Shown: positions 42,558 through 52,004, counted from the first letter of the stretch. The stretch is DNA of 64,000 nt from Planctomyces sp. SH-PL62 (GCA_945893075.1 CAMDDX010000002.1:24341-88340), one strand, 5' to 3'. The notes: generated by a model from the sequence alone, not told the origin. Made by a program: numbers and translations.

Positions 42558-43565
42558 TCAGAACTCGATGACGCGGTTTTCCTGGGCGGAGCGCTCCGCC
42601 ATGCGCACGGCATGGACAACGTCGCGGGATTCCTGCGGTGTGATGACGCTCGGCTTGTCGCCAGCCAGGACACACTTGAGGAAGTAGTCGAGTTCCTCTT
42701 TGAGATACCCGCGCCGCAGGCCATGCACTTTGGGCCAATACGTTGACTGCGGGAAGCTGAGACCGTCTTTGGTCAGCAGCGTGTATTGGCTGCCGGAGTT
42801 GTCGATGTAGATTGCACCTTCGGTGCCGATGATTTCCATGCGCGCGTCGATCGCGAACGGGGCGTTGTCCGGCAGGCACCAAGCGTTCTCGATCACGGCG
42901 ATGGATTCGTCGTCGAAGCGGAACATGGCCCAGCCGAGATCCGCGTGCGGCAGATGTGGCCGAGTGTTCGACGTCAGAGCGTAGACGCTTTTCGGTTTGG
43001 CTCCGGTGAACCAGAGCATCAGATCGAGATCATGCACGCCGTCGCCGAAGAGCGCGCTGATCTTGGGAAGATGACTCTCGGTGATCCACTTCGCGAGATT
43101 CCGCCGAGCGTGCAGACTGACGATCTTCCCCAACCGGCCGGCGGCAATCTCTTCCTTGGCGAGCGCGTAGACTGTGTCGAAGCGACAGACGTGGCCGACC
43201 ATGAAGGCTCGCTTCTCACGAGCCGCGTATAACTCGGCGATGATGCGGTCGCAGGACTCGACGCTGTCGGCCATCGGCTTTTCGAGGAACACGTTTTTTC
43301 CGGCTCGAATCGCCGCGAGCGTTGGTTCCAAGTGGTCGCCGACGTGCGTGACGATCGACACGAGGTCGATCTCCGGGTCGGCCAGCAGCTCTCGATAATC
43401 GGTGTAGGTCTTGGGGACGTGGTATTTGTCGGCGACCTCGCGGAGACGTTCCGGCCGGCGCGTGCAGATCGCGGTCAGGTCTGCTTGAGGTAACTGCTGG
43501 AGCGTGTCGACGTGATGCTCGCCGAACCAGCCCAGGCCGATGACGCCGCAACGGATGCGATTCAT
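42558..43565 (-). CDS. Gfo/Idh/MocA family oxidoreductase
   Basis: 335 residues. The NAD-binding Rossmann start is RCGVIGLGWFGEHHVDTLQQ, with VSIVTHVGDHLEPTLAAIRA and the Lys motif NVFLEKPMADS. The C-terminal domain has HARRNLAKW and LFGDGVHDLDLMLWFTGAKP. No export signal. It resembles inositol/glucose-6-dehydrogenase-like enzymes; its position upstream of a sulfatase suggests sugar catabolism but does not fix the substrate. Confidence 0.88.
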   Translation of the reverse strand: MNRIRCGVIGLGWFGEHHVDTLQQLPQADLTAICTRRPERLREVADKYHVPKTYTDYRELLADPEIDLVSIVTHVGDHLEPTLAAIRAGKNVFLEKPMADSVESCDRIIAELYAAREKRAFMVGHVCRFDTVYALAKEEIAAGRLGKIVSLHARRNLAKWITESHLPKISALFGDGVHDLDLMLWFTGAKPKSVYALTSNTRPHLPHADLGWAMFRFDDESIAVIENAWCLPDNAPFAIDARMEIIGTEGAIYIDNSGSQYTLLTKDGLSFPQSTYWPKVHGLRRGYLKEELDYFLKCVLAGDKPSVITPQESRDVVHAVRMAERSAQENRVIEF

Positions 43566-43589
43566 GACTGGCAGCCTTTTGAGGAAGGT

Positions 43590-43656
43590 GCCCGACGAAT
43601 CGAAGGAGACGACGAATGGGGGGCCAGCATTCGTCGTCTCCTTCGATTCGTCGGGC
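43590..43656. repeat. Inverted repeat, GCCCGACGAA family (copy 3 of 3)
   Basis: The arms GCCCGACGAATCGAAGGAGA (then CGACGAAT) and complement surround an 11-12 base loop. It lies between the subtilase stop and the oxidoreductase start and ends one base before the subtilase coding end. Confidence 0.92.
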
Positions 43657-44610
43657 TCATTTCACATTCGCAAACACATGATCGAGCGCGGCCTTCACAT
43701 CCAAGCGTCGAAAGGTGAGCTTAGTGCCGGGGTCTTCAACAGCCGAACCGGTCTTCTGAAAGATCGCCAGCATCGCTTCGGGGAGGTTCTTGCCGTCTTG
43801 CTTCCAATCGTAGCCCGACTTCTCGATCGCCTCGCGCAGCAACAAGACGGCTCCGCAAACGATCGCGTTGGACGATGACGTCGCTGATGCCGGCACGACG
43901 AGATCAATCTTTGAGTGGCGATCGAGATACACCTCGTCCTTCCCGGACCGGACGGCACCGATGGCGAAGCAGTTCGGCTGACAGGCCGGCCATGAGATCC
44001 CTTTCGTGAAGGCGTGATTGCCTGCCGGTGCGCTGACCCAGATGCCCAGCTCGCGCAGTCGTTTCAGCTTGTTGTCGATCTCGGTCGCGACCGGCTGGCC
44101 GTGTTCCAAATCGTCGACCGGAGCCAGATTGATGGCGGTGATGCGGTACTTCTGATGATGGTCGATCACCCATTGCATCCCGGCCGCCAGCGTCTTGCTG
44201 TCGGAGACGTTGCAATGACAGCACTCCAACGCCCGCACAACCGCCACTTGATTGTTGAACGCGACGCCGAGCTTCCCTTTGTAATTCACCGATGAGGGAA
44301 TCCCGATCGTCGAACCGTGATAGCCGCGTCCCTCGTGCTTGGGATCGTTGTCTCCATCGACGCTGTCATACGACACGAGCACCTTCGGCAACTCGCCATC
44401 GGATTGCGACCACTCCGGCATCGACAGCTTGCAGCCGTCATCCAAGAGCGCCAGCGTTTGCCCTTTGCCAAACGAGAGCTTGCCGGCGTACGCCTCCCAA
44501 GCGTCGGTCACTCGCGCATGCTTGAAGGCCGGCGGATCAGCGGGCTCGGCGGAGAGCGCCGGGCGGCTCATCAGTGCAAACAACAAGAGGATGCCGAAAA
44601 GAAATCTCAT
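43657..44610 (-). CDS. Secreted subtilisin-like (S8) serine protease
   Basis: 317 residues with a Sec signal (MRFLFGILLLFALMSRPALS). The catalytic triad is visible: Asp in TLALLDDGC (57/58), H98 in GRGYHGSTIGI, and S247 in SATSSSNAIVCGAV; N198 of the oxyanion hole is in SAPAGNHAF. The usual G-T-S before the nucleophile region is replaced by S-S-S. Several Cys residues (ALECCHCN; PACQPNC) may form disulfides. It is a compact S8 domain of planctomycete type; an extracytoplasmic peptidase is likely. Confidence 0.8.
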   Translation of the reverse strand: MRFLFGILLLFALMSRPALSAEPADPPAFKHARVTDAWEAYAGKLSFGKGQTLALLDDGCKLSMPEWSQSDGELPKVLVSYDSVDGDNDPKHEGRGYHGSTIGIPSSVNYKGKLGVAFNNQVAVVRALECCHCNVSDSKTLAAGMQWVIDHHQKYRITAINLAPVDDLEHGQPVATEIDNKLKRLRELGIWVSAPAGNHAFTKGISWPACQPNCFAIGAVRSGKDEVYLDRHSKIDLVVPASATSSSNAIVCGAVLLLREAIEKSGYDWKQDGKNLPEAMLAIFQKTGSAVEDPGTKLTFRRLDVKAALDHVFANVK

Positions 44611-44650
44611 CGTCGTCTCCTAACACTGGCTGGGCTCGAAACCCATGAGG

Positions 44651-44762
44651 GTGAAAAATTGTTGGGTGAAAAATTCAGTCACAGTCGCTCACAGCATCTT
44701 TGCGGTTGCTCAGTCAAGAATTCTGTTTTCACTTCTCCCATGTTTCACCCAACAATTTTTCG
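44651..44762. repeat. Inverted repeat, GTGAAAAATTGTTGGGTGAA
   Basis: The arms 44651-44671 and 44743-44762 are complementary, with smaller hairpin sequences between them (CTCAGTCAAGAATTCTG region). AT-rich compared with the other palindromes. It lies upstream of the subtilase gene. Confidence 0.8.
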
Positions 44763-44855
44763 CCTTCGTCCGCTTTGATTCACTGGCAGTTTGAAATTGA
44801 ACGACCTACGGCAATCACGCACGCAAGAATCACACTTCTTTCAGACAACGATAAT

Positions 44856-45722
44856 TTACCGTCGGAAATGTTTCCGCAGAAATTGGGCTTCAAGTGGGTA
44901 TGAATCGTCGATGGCTCGATGACCTTCTGAGGGGCCGACGATCAATTCGACGGGGGCCACTTTCATCTCCGGCTTGAGCCGGCGCGTCGCAGTGACCAGC
45001 TTGCGAGCCAATTGGATGCAGTCGTCGGTGCTGACGCGCGCGTCGTCGTTGCCGATGCTCAGCCAGACGATGCGTCCGGCCAGCCGGTCGGTCAGGCTGT
45101 CGATGTTGATCGACTTGGCTTGCTCGTCCGTGACCCCTTTGAACTCGGACAGGGCCAGCGGATTTGTCACCGGAGCCACCCCAGTCACGGCTCGGACACG
45201 CGGTTCTCCGGCGGCGAAATGCAGCGCACAAAAACCGCCGCGCGACGTGCCCGATGCGGCCACTCGATTGGGATCGGTGTAGCCCTCGGCAATCAGATGA
45301 TCGAGCACCGCCGTGCAGCGCTTCACGAACGGGCTCATCAGATCCTGTCCCGCCTTCACGCGATGCGCCCAGCCCTGCAATGCGGCCGGCTCACCGTCTT
45401 TGCGGTCGTATCCGTGACACGGAGCATCGAGCACCACATACACCCAACCGTCTTTCGCCAAGTCACGACCGGTTTGCGTGTAGTACCGAGTCGGATCGTT
45501 CCCCATCTCGTCGATGCCGCTCGCGAAGATAAACAGCGTCGCTGCCGGAGCCGCCGGTTTCTCGCTGAACAGTCCGAAGCGCGTCCCATCCGCAGTCTTC
45601 AGCAACCGCATCGGCGGAAAGGTCGGCTTCGCGTCCTCCGCAGAGACTGACGACCACGCGGATACTGCAAAAGCGGTTGAGAGCAGGGTCTTCAACAAGT
45701 CTTGTCGGTTGAGCAAAGTCAT
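44856..45722 (-). CDS. Secreted alpha/beta hydrolase
   Basis: 288 residues, with GAGGAGG just before the ATG. The N-terminal signal (LLNRQDLLKTLLSTAFAVSA) is of planctomycete Tat/Sec-like form but lacks twin arginines. The nucleophile elbow is AASGTSRGGFCALHF. Asp in IGNDDARVS and His in VGPSEGHRAIDDS complete a plausible triad. It is related to dienelactone-hydrolase/prolyl-oligopeptidase-like hydrolases; substrate unknown. Confidence 0.82.
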   Translation of the reverse strand: MTLLNRQDLLKTLLSTAFAVSAWSSVSAEDAKPTFPPMRLLKTADGTRFGLFSEKPAAPAATLFIFASGIDEMGNDPTRYYTQTGRDLAKDGWVYVVLDAPCHGYDRKDGEPAALQGWAHRVKAGQDLMSPFVKRCTAVLDHLIAEGYTDPNRVAASGTSRGGFCALHFAAGEPRVRAVTGVAPVTNPLALSEFKGVTDEQAKSINIDSLTDRLAGRIVWLSIGNDDARVSTDDCIQLARKLVTATRRLKPEMKVAPVELIVGPSEGHRAIDDSYPLEAQFLRKHFRR

Positions 45723-45874
45723 TGAGCCTCCTCACGGTGATCGCTGTGCGTGGCGTTTCGATTTTGATTCGAGACTTGGCTAAGATCGCGGACGCCTCGA
45801 TCAACGTCTGACGATCACTGCAAGCACATGATCGTTGTGCCGACTCTTGCCGTCCAACATCTTGGGAGAAAAAC
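45723..45874. promoter_or_regulatory. Divergent gap between hydrolase and DUF1080 genes
   Basis: 152 bases between divergent starts; both promoters are expected here. No dispersed palindrome is present, and no confident promoter boxes were assigned. Confidence 0.3.
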
Positions 45875-46615
45875 ATGATTCGCAACTTGGTGCTGCTGAC
45901 CGTTCTCTTGGTTCCTGTCTGTGTCATTGGAGCCGATGCTCCGGTGACGGCTCCGCCCGAAGCGGGTGGGATGAAGGCGTTGTTCAATGGCAAGGATCTC
46001 ACGGGGTGGGACGGCGATCCTCGGCTGTGGAGCGTCAAAGACGGTGTGATCCACGGCGAGACGACTGAGGCAAATAAGGCCAACGGGAACACGTTCCTCA
46101 TTTGGAAGGACGGCACGACGAAAGATTTTGAATTGCGGCTGTCGTTCCGTTGCAACGCGACCAACAACTCCGGGATTCAATATCGCTCGAAGCACATCAC
46201 CGACGGCAAGGTCGGCAACCAATGGGTCGTGGGGGGTTATCAGCATGAACTCCGCAACGAGAGCAAACTGCCTGATGTCGCGGGCTTCATCTACGACGAA
46301 AGAGGGAAGCGCGGACGCATCTGTCTCGTGGGCGAGCAAGCGACGTGGGAAAAAGAAGGCAAGAAGCTCATCAAGAAAGACCTGATCGATCAGGCCGGAT
46401 ATGAAAAACTCTTCAAGCTCGATGACTGGAATGACGTGGTGATCATCGCCAAGGGGAATCACATCCAGCATTACCTCAACAACACGCTGATCCTGGACTT
46501 CACTGACAACCATCCGGAGCTCGCGCTGACGGAAGGCATCCTGGCCGTGCAACTGCACGCCGGAAAGCCGATGTGGGCGGAGTTCAAGAACATTCGCATT
46601 CGCGAATTGAAGTAG
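45875..46615 (+). CDS. DUF1080 (3-keto-disaccharide hydrolase-type) secreted protein
   Basis: 246 residues with a Sec signal (MIRNLVLLTVLLVPVCVIGA). The jelly-roll domain covers 30-245 with family blocks FNGKDLTGWDGDPRLWSVKD, GVIHGETT, NNSGIQYRSK and LDDWNDVVIIAKGNHIQHYL, ending with GILAVQLHAGKPMWAEFKNI. DUF1080 proteins are concanavalin-like; some cleave 3-keto-glycosides made by Gfo/Idh/MocA oxidoreductases, several of which are encoded in this window. Confidence 0.88.
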   Translation: MIRNLVLLTVLLVPVCVIGADAPVTAPPEAGGMKALFNGKDLTGWDGDPRLWSVKDGVIHGETTEANKANGNTFLIWKDGTTKDFELRLSFRCNATNNSGIQYRSKHITDGKVGNQWVVGGYQHELRNESKLPDVAGFIYDERGKRGRICLVGEQATWEKEGKKLIKKDLIDQAGYEKLFKLDDWNDVVIIAKGNHIQHYLNNTLILDFTDNHPELALTEGILAVQLHAGKPMWAEFKNIRIRELK

Positions 46616-46725
46616 CCGTACTCGCCAGAGTGCGGGCTCTCCTTGGAACGGCCAATGGCCGCAACCAAAGAGGACTGCTTCACCATCATTTCCAATCCAG
46701 AAATGCCTTTCGTGGAATCCTCAAT

Positions 46726-46799
46726 TCTTCGCGGCCTTTGCGACCTTCTGTTCAAAGAAGGTCTTTCTTTTGAACAGAAGGTCGCAAAGGCCGCGAAGA
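46726..46799. repeat. Inverted repeat, GCGGCCTTTGCGACCTTCTG family (copy 2 of 2)
   Basis: The arms TCTTCGCGGCCTTTGCGACC and complement are perfect over about 30 bases with a short loop. It matches the inner part of 25538-25704. The rest of the 46616-46892 gap holds a weak palindrome at 46855-46878 and nothing else recognised. Confidence 0.9.
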
Positions 46800-46892
46800 G
46801 ATACCGAGGTAAAACGGTTGTAGAGCCGATCGGAAGTGTGAATTCTGCCAACCACGTTCCCGCACGGAGCGTGAGAACGAGATTTTTGCCGG

Positions 46893-48170
46893 TCACTTGC
46901 TCGGCAGCGTCAGCGTGGACTGCGGGTGGTTGGCATATGGCCAATCGGTGGGCTGATACGACACCGCCAGTTCGGGAGTCTCCAGCCGCTTTCCGCCGTC
47001 AGCGAGGCTGTGCATGACTCGATCGAGAATGCCTGTCGTCAGCAACGTGCGTTCGATGGGATAGACGGCTCGGCCGGTGTGGATTGTTTCGTCGATGGCA
47101 TGCACGAGGTACGCGAAGTGGCCGTAAGGAGCTCCGTCCTGCAACTTGAACCACGTCGCCAGCGGTTCGGCTCGGCCTTTGAGCTTCACGGCAAACGCCT
47201 GGTATCTGGCGAGTCCGTTGGCCATGACGACGGCGGACTTCAGTCCGTCGCGGTGCTGCAACAGATACACGGCCGAGTTGTTCTTGGAGGTCCACTTGTC
47301 GGAGTCTTGCGGCGATCCCGGCAACTGCTTCAGTGCCGCAGCGAAAAGTTCGCTGGACCAAAGGCCGGCGGACTCGGCCTTGCGGATATCGTCCTCCGAG
47401 ACCGTTTGCACCGAGGCCACGCCGGTTTCGCCACCACGACGACGTTCGATCATGCACTGATGCGCTTCCAGAGCGTGAAAGCCGTAGGACTCCAAACCGC
47501 CGTAGCCGATCGTCAACGCGGCTTCGATCTCGCAATCGCGCGGCAGTTCCAGCGGAGGCTCTCGCCACGCGACCGGGACCGAGGAGCCCGCGATGAACGG
47601 GAAGTTCATCTTCTTCGCGGTCTCGACCATGAAGAGTGCGTCTTCCCAGCGATACGACAGGTGCTTGTCGTTGAACACGGGGACCGATTTTTTGCAGCGG
47701 CGAAACGTGGCGACGATCTCATCGAAGAAACGCCGGCGCGGGTACTGATGCTGCTTCGTGTCGGGAGTGAAGGGATAGTCGCCGTGCTCGCCGATGCTCA
47801 GCACACCCGCGACTTGGATTTGGTTTGTTCCCAGCGTGATCGCTTCGTCGATGGACTTGGCGAGCCGAAAGCCATGCTTCTCGGCCAGCGGACGGCTGAG
47901 ATCGCCGGAGGGAACTTGATCCGTGTAGAGCGAGACGAGCCGCAAGTCCGGCCCCTTGCCGCCGTCCTGCTGAAAGCCTTCCAAGATTTTTCCGACGATC
48001 ACATCGGCGTGCGTGTTCTTACGATAGGCCGTGACGACCGCCGCGACCGGCAGCTTCTCTCTGGCCGGGGCGAATCCGCGCGCCGTCGAAACAAACCACG
48101 AAGGAAGCGTCGCTCCTAACGCTGTCGAAAGACCAACCTTCAACAGATCGCGTCGGTTGGGTGCAGTCAT
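46893..48170 (-). CDS. Secreted protein of unknown function with Tat-like signal
   Basis: 425 residues. GAGGT lies 6 bases before the ATG. Twin arginines occur in N-R-R-D-L-L-K-V-G, followed by a hydrophobic stretch. The mature part starts with an alpha/beta, Rossmann-like region (LPVAAVVTAYRKNTHADVIV). Other blocks include GTNQIQVAGVLSIGEHGDYP, KSVPVFNDKHLSYRWEDALF and FPFIAGSSVPVAWREPPLEL. It resembles uncharacterised planctomycete proteins that may be distant Gfo/Idh relatives; no catalytic residue can be named. Confidence 0.6.
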   Translation of the reverse strand: MTAPNRRDLLKVGLSTALGATLPSWFVSTARGFAPAREKLPVAAVVTAYRKNTHADVIVGKILEGFQQDGGKGPDLRLVSLYTDQVPSGDLSRPLAEKHGFRLAKSIDEAITLGTNQIQVAGVLSIGEHGDYPFTPDTKQHQYPRRRFFDEIVATFRRCKKSVPVFNDKHLSYRWEDALFMVETAKKMNFPFIAGSSVPVAWREPPLELPRDCEIEAALTIGYGGLESYGFHALEAHQCMIERRRGGETGVASVQTVSEDDIRKAESAGLWSSELFAAALKQLPGSPQDSDKWTSKNNSAVYLLQHRDGLKSAVVMANGLARYQAFAVKLKGRAEPLATWFKLQDGAPYGHFAYLVHAIDETIHTGRAVYPIERTLLTTGILDRVMHSLADGGKRLETPELAVSYQPTDWPYANHPQSTLTLPSK

Positions 48171-48215
48171 CGGGCACCTCGCTTCGTTAAGGCGAACGGC
48201 AGGACTTTTCTTCCC

Positions 48216-48267
48216 GTAGCCACGTTCGCCAGAACGTGGGAACCCACGCTCTGGCGAGCGTGGCTAC
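48216..48267. repeat. Inverted repeat, GTAGCCACGTTCGCC family (copy 5 of 5)
   Basis: The arms GTAGCCACGTTCGCCAGAAC and GCTCTGGCGAGCGTGGCTAC have a short loop. It lies between the NHL-repeat gene stop and the secreted-protein start. Confidence 0.9.
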
Positions 48268-48270
48268 GTC

Positions 48271-49170
48271 TCACTTCTTGGTCAGCTTTTGAAATCGCAT
48301 ATTCCCGACCTCGGCGACGAACAGGTTGCCGGCCTTATCAAAGGCCAGCATGTGCGGCGTATCGAATTCACCCGGAGCCGTTCCCTTTTTGCCCCAGCGT
48401 TGTTGGACTTTGCCAGACGCATCCAGACGAAGCACTTGATTCGCTACGGCATCCGCGACGAAGACGTGGCCGTCGCCGTTGATCGCGATGCCATACGGAG
48501 CGAAGCCCGGCCATTGTTCGAGGAATTGGCCTTCAGCATCGAACAGTTGAATCCGTTCGTTCTCGCGGTCACCGACCAGCAGGCGGCCTTTCGAGTCCAT
48601 GATGATCGCGTGCGGCAGATCGAACTCGCCGGGCTTCGTCCCCTTCGTGCCCCATGATTTGAGGAAGCGTCCGGCCGATGAGAACTTCATCACTCGGCTG
48701 TTGCCATAGCCGTCGCTGACGAACACGTCGCCGTTGGGAGCGAACGCGATATCGGTCGGTCGGTCGAACTCATCATTGCCCGTCCCCGCTTTGCCGGTGC
48801 CCAAGGCCAGCAGCAGTTTTCCGGTGGGATCAAACTTCAAGACTCGGTGCCGGCCCATGTCCGTGACCCAGACGTTGTCCTGACGATCGACTCGCAGTCC
48901 GTGAGGTGTGCCGATGTGGTCATCGCCCCACGCTCGCAACAGCTTGCCGGTTGCATCCACGCAGAGCAGCGGACGCGGACCGCGATGAAATAGATAGATC
49001 TCCCCTTTGCTGCTCGAGGCCACTGCCGAACATTTTCCGAGGACGACGTCGGCCGGCAACTTCGGGAAGTCGCCGCGCGACTCGAAGTTGATCGCATCTT
49101 CTGCCGAGGCGGGCTGGCAGAAAATGAAGGGCAGAAAATAGACACAAAGAAGCGCGCTCACAGTTTTCAT
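48271..49170 (-). CDS. Secreted NHL-repeat six-bladed beta-propeller protein
   Basis: 299 residues with a Sec signal (MKTVSALLCVYFLPFIFCQP). Repeats of the NHL type are seen: GTPHGLRVDRQDNVWVTDMG, NDEFDRPTDIAFAPNGDVFV, GEFDLPHAIIMDSKGRLLVG and GEFDTPHMLAFDKAGNLFVA. It is probably a binding or peptidyl-alpha-hydroxyglycine-lyase-like propeller outside the cytoplasm; no catalytic residues are assigned. Confidence 0.85.
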   Translation of the reverse strand: MKTVSALLCVYFLPFIFCQPASAEDAINFESRGDFPKLPADVVLGKCSAVASSSKGEIYLFHRGPRPLLCVDATGKLLRAWGDDHIGTPHGLRVDRQDNVWVTDMGRHRVLKFDPTGKLLLALGTGKAGTGNDEFDRPTDIAFAPNGDVFVSDGYGNSRVMKFSSAGRFLKSWGTKGTKPGEFDLPHAIIMDSKGRLLVGDRENERIQLFDAEGQFLEQWPGFAPYGIAINGDGHVFVADAVANQVLRLDASGKVQQRWGKKGTAPGEFDTPHMLAFDKAGNLFVAEVGNMRFQKLTKK

Positions 49171-49200
49171 TTTCCGCCCTCCATTTTTTGCCTGCTCCGG

Positions 49201-50406
49201 TCACGTTCCACGTCGGACAGCCAACAGCGTCTGTTCGAGAAACGGCCGGACAAGCCGTTCGAGCCACTCGAATTCAATCAGGAAGGCGTCGTGGCCGTAG
49301 GCGCTTTCCAGTTCGATAAACGTCACATGGCGACGAGCTTCAATCATCGCGCGCACGAGCGCTTTGCTTTGAATCGTCGGAAACAGCCAATCGGAAGTGT
49401 AACTGGTGACAAGGAACCGCGCGTTTGTTTGGCTGAGCGCTTGCGCGACCGAACCGCGGCCTTCGGCGAGGTCGAAGTAGTCCATCGCGCGGGTCAGATA
49501 GAGGTAGCTGTTGGCGTCGAAGCGTTCGATGAACCGCTTGCCTTGGTAGTGCAGATAGCTTTCGACTTGAAACTCGATCTGCCGCATCATGTCGTACGAG
49601 AGCCGGTCGCCGTCTTGCAGGCGGCGGCTGAATTTCAGCTCGATCGAGGCGTCCGATAAATAGGTGATGTGCGCGACCATGCGTGCCAGCGCGAGTCCAA
49701 CCTTCGGGCCGATCGGCTTGTCGTAGTATTGCCCGCCGTGAAAGTTCGGGTCGGTACAGATGGCTCGGCGGCCGACCGCGTTGAAGGCGATGCCTTGCGC
49801 CGTCAGCTTCGCGGCTGACGCCATGCAGATCGCCGACTGAACCATCTGCGGGTATCGAGCCGCCCACTCCAACACCTGCATGCCGCCGAGACTGCCGCCG
49901 ACGATCGACAACAATTTTTCAATTCCCAGATGCCGGACCAGTCCCGCATGAACCTCGACCATGTCCCCCACGGTCATGAACGGGAAGTTGAGCCCATACG
50001 GTTCGCCGTTCTGCGGGTTGAGACTCAGCGGCCCGGTCGTCCCCTGGCAACCGCCGAGACAGTTCGCGCAGATGACGAAGTAGCGGTTCGTATCGAGCCC
50101 TTTGCCCGGACCAACGAACTCATCCCACCAACCGGTCTTGCGATCCTGCGGCGTGTGATAGCCCGCGACGTGAGCATCTCCCGTCAGCGCGTGACAGACG
50201 AAAATCGCGTTGTCGCGCTGCGGGCTGAGTTCGCCGTAGGTCTCATACGAAACCGTGACCGGTCCGAGTTCACCGCCGCCAGCCAGACGGAGCGGATTCG
50301 GCGGTTCGAACAGTGATGCGGAACGCTTCGGCACGAACCCGACCGAGTTCGGGCCGGGCTCGATCGGTTGGTCGGGTTCTCGTAGTTCGCCTGCGTCGGT
50401 CGCCAT
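49201..50406 (-). CDS. metX: Homoserine O-acyltransferase
   Basis: 401 residues. It acylates homoserine (acetyl-CoA or succinyl-CoA) at the start of methionine synthesis. The alpha/beta hydrolase fold has the nucleophile elbow GGSLGGMQVLEWA, Asp near SDWLFPTIQSKAL and His in ESAYGHDAFLIEF. Family blocks VSYETYGELSPQRDNAIFVC, HALTGDAH, NCLGGCQGTTGP and FPFMTVGDMVEVH are intact. Typical members have about 370-390 residues. No met genes or riboswitch were recognised nearby. Confidence 0.93.
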   Translation of the reverse strand: MATDAGELREPDQPIEPGPNSVGFVPKRSASLFEPPNPLRLAGGGELGPVTVSYETYGELSPQRDNAIFVCHALTGDAHVAGYHTPQDRKTGWWDEFVGPGKGLDTNRYFVICANCLGGCQGTTGPLSLNPQNGEPYGLNFPFMTVGDMVEVHAGLVRHLGIEKLLSIVGGSLGGMQVLEWAARYPQMVQSAICMASAAKLTAQGIAFNAVGRRAICTDPNFHGGQYYDKPIGPKVGLALARMVAHITYLSDASIELKFSRRLQDGDRLSYDMMRQIEFQVESYLHYQGKRFIERFDANSYLYLTRAMDYFDLAEGRGSVAQALSQTNARFLVTSYTSDWLFPTIQSKALVRAMIEARRHVTFIELESAYGHDAFLIEFEWLERLVRPFLEQTLLAVRRGT

Positions 50407-50476
50407 GAATGCCGCTCCTGAGTGCGGCGGAGTATATTGAGCCGCGGCGCAGAGTCAGCGGTCCGAATGATCCGGA

Positions 50477-50586
50477 AATGGAAAATGAGAAATGAGAAAT
50501 GAGAAATGGAAAATGCAAAATGACGAGCCGACGATGACGCCCGTCTCCATTTTGCATTCTTCATTTTCCATTTCTCATTTTCCATT
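50477..50586. repeat. Inverted repeat built from AATGAGA/AATGGAAA units
   Basis: The left arm (50477-50522) is a string of AATGGAAA/AATGAGA units; the right arm (50548-50586) is its complement. It lies upstream of metX and the divergent oxidoreductase and is AT-rich relative to its surroundings. Confidence 0.85.
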
Positions 50587-50629
50587 CGCCTTGCTTCCCA
50601 GCCATCTATCAACCCCAACGAGGTCCACC

Positions 50630-51955
50630 ATGTTCCAGCCAACTCGACGTGACTTCCTGCAAACGACAACCCTCGCCGCCGCCACCGCGGCGCTGCCGTA
50701 CTGGTTCGCTCAACAGCGGACGATGGCCGATGACGCCAAGTCGCCGAACGAACGGCCGAAGGTTGGTTGCATCGGCAACGGAGGCATGGGGAGCGGCGAT
50801 GCAGCGGCGATCAAGAACTACGGAGACATTGTCGCGCTGTGCGATGTGGACAGTCAGCGCTCGGGAGTCCTCAACGACAAACTGCTCGGCGGCAAGGCGG
50901 AGTTTCATGAGGACTATCGCAAGCTGCTCGATCGGAAGGACATCGACATCGTCACGATCAGCACGCCGGACCATTGGCACTCGCGGATCGCATTGGCCGC
51001 GCTGCGAGCCGGCAAAGACGTCCATTGTCAGAAGCCGCTGACATTGACCATCGACGAAGGGAAGCTGCTCTGCAAAGTCGTGAAAGAAACCGGCCGAGTC
51101 TTCCAAGTCGGCACGCAGCAACGCAGCGAACACAATTTTCAGAAGGCGGTCGCGCTGGCTCGCGAAGGACGCATCGGAAAGATCAAGACGGTTCACGTCG
51201 CGATCGGCGGCGCACCCAAGGGCGGGCCGTTCAAGAAGCAAGCTCCGCCCGCGCAACTCAACTGGGATTTCTGGTTGGGACAAGCTCCGCTGGTCGAGTA
51301 CATCCCGGAACGCTGCCACAACAACTTCCGTTGGTGGTACGAGTACTCCGGCGGCAAGATGACCGACTGGGGTGCTCACCACGTGGATATCGCCCAGTGG
51401 GCCATCGGCATGGAAGGCTCCGGCCCGACGTCCATCGAAGTGCTGGAGAACGTTCACCCGGTGCCATACGAAAAGGGTTGGCCGACCGTCGATGATTCGT
51501 ACAACGCGGCCACCAGCTTCAACCTCAAAGCGACGTTCGCCAACGGCGTCGAAGTTTTCATCCGCGACGACTGCAAAGACCTGGGCTTCGACAATGGCGT
51601 GATGTTCGAGGGGGAGACCGGCCGCTTCTTCGTCAATCGCGGCAAGCTGACCGGCGCTCCGGTCGAGGAACTCGAAAAGAATCCGATCTCCGAAGAGGTC
51701 TTCAAAGCACTTCGCAAAGGGAAGAACCGCGACAACCACATGGGCAACTTCATCGCCTGCGTGAAGGACCGCGGCCAGACTCAAAGCGACGTCTTCAGCC
51801 ACCACCGCATCCTGACGACCTGCCATCTGGCCAACATCGCGCTGCGTCTGAACCGCACGCTCAAGTGGAACCCCGAAACCGAACAGATCCTCGGCGACGA
51901 CGAAGCCAACGGCTGGCAGAAGCGCGAGCAGCGCAAGGGATATGAAGTGGCATAG
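50630..51955 (+). CDS. Tat-exported Gfo/Idh/MocA oxidoreductase
   Basis: 441 residues from ATG 50630, with GAGG 6 bases upstream. The twin-arginine signal T-R-R-D-F-L-Q-T-T is followed by AAATAALPYWF. The Rossmann domain is VGCIGNGGMGSGDAAAIKNY, with STPDHWHSRIALAALRAGKD and the Lys motif VHCQKPLTLTIDEGKLL. The C-terminal region (RWWYEYSGGKMTDWGAHHVD; HMGNFIACVKDRGQTQSDVF) is of the secreted planctomycete/bacteroidete type. It is predicted to bind NAD(P) in the cytoplasm before export and act on extracytoplasmic sugars. Confidence 0.92.
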   Translation: MFQPTRRDFLQTTTLAAATAALPYWFAQQRTMADDAKSPNERPKVGCIGNGGMGSGDAAAIKNYGDIVALCDVDSQRSGVLNDKLLGGKAEFHEDYRKLLDRKDIDIVTISTPDHWHSRIALAALRAGKDVHCQKPLTLTIDEGKLLCKVVKETGRVFQVGTQQRSEHNFQKAVALAREGRIGKIKTVHVAIGGAPKGGPFKKQAPPAQLNWDFWLGQAPLVEYIPERCHNNFRWWYEYSGGKMTDWGAHHVDIAQWAIGMEGSGPTSIEVLENVHPVPYEKGWPTVDDSYNAATSFNLKATFANGVEVFIRDDCKDLGFDNGVMFEGETGRFFVNRGKLTGAPVEELEKNPISEEVFKALRKGKNRDNHMGNFIACVKDRGQTQSDVFSHHRILTTCHLANIALRLNRTLKWNPETEQILGDDEANGWQKREQRKGYEVA

Positions 51956-52004
51956 TTCGACAAGAGCGTACTATCGACGATCACAATGGTAGGCGGCTTG
52001 ACCG

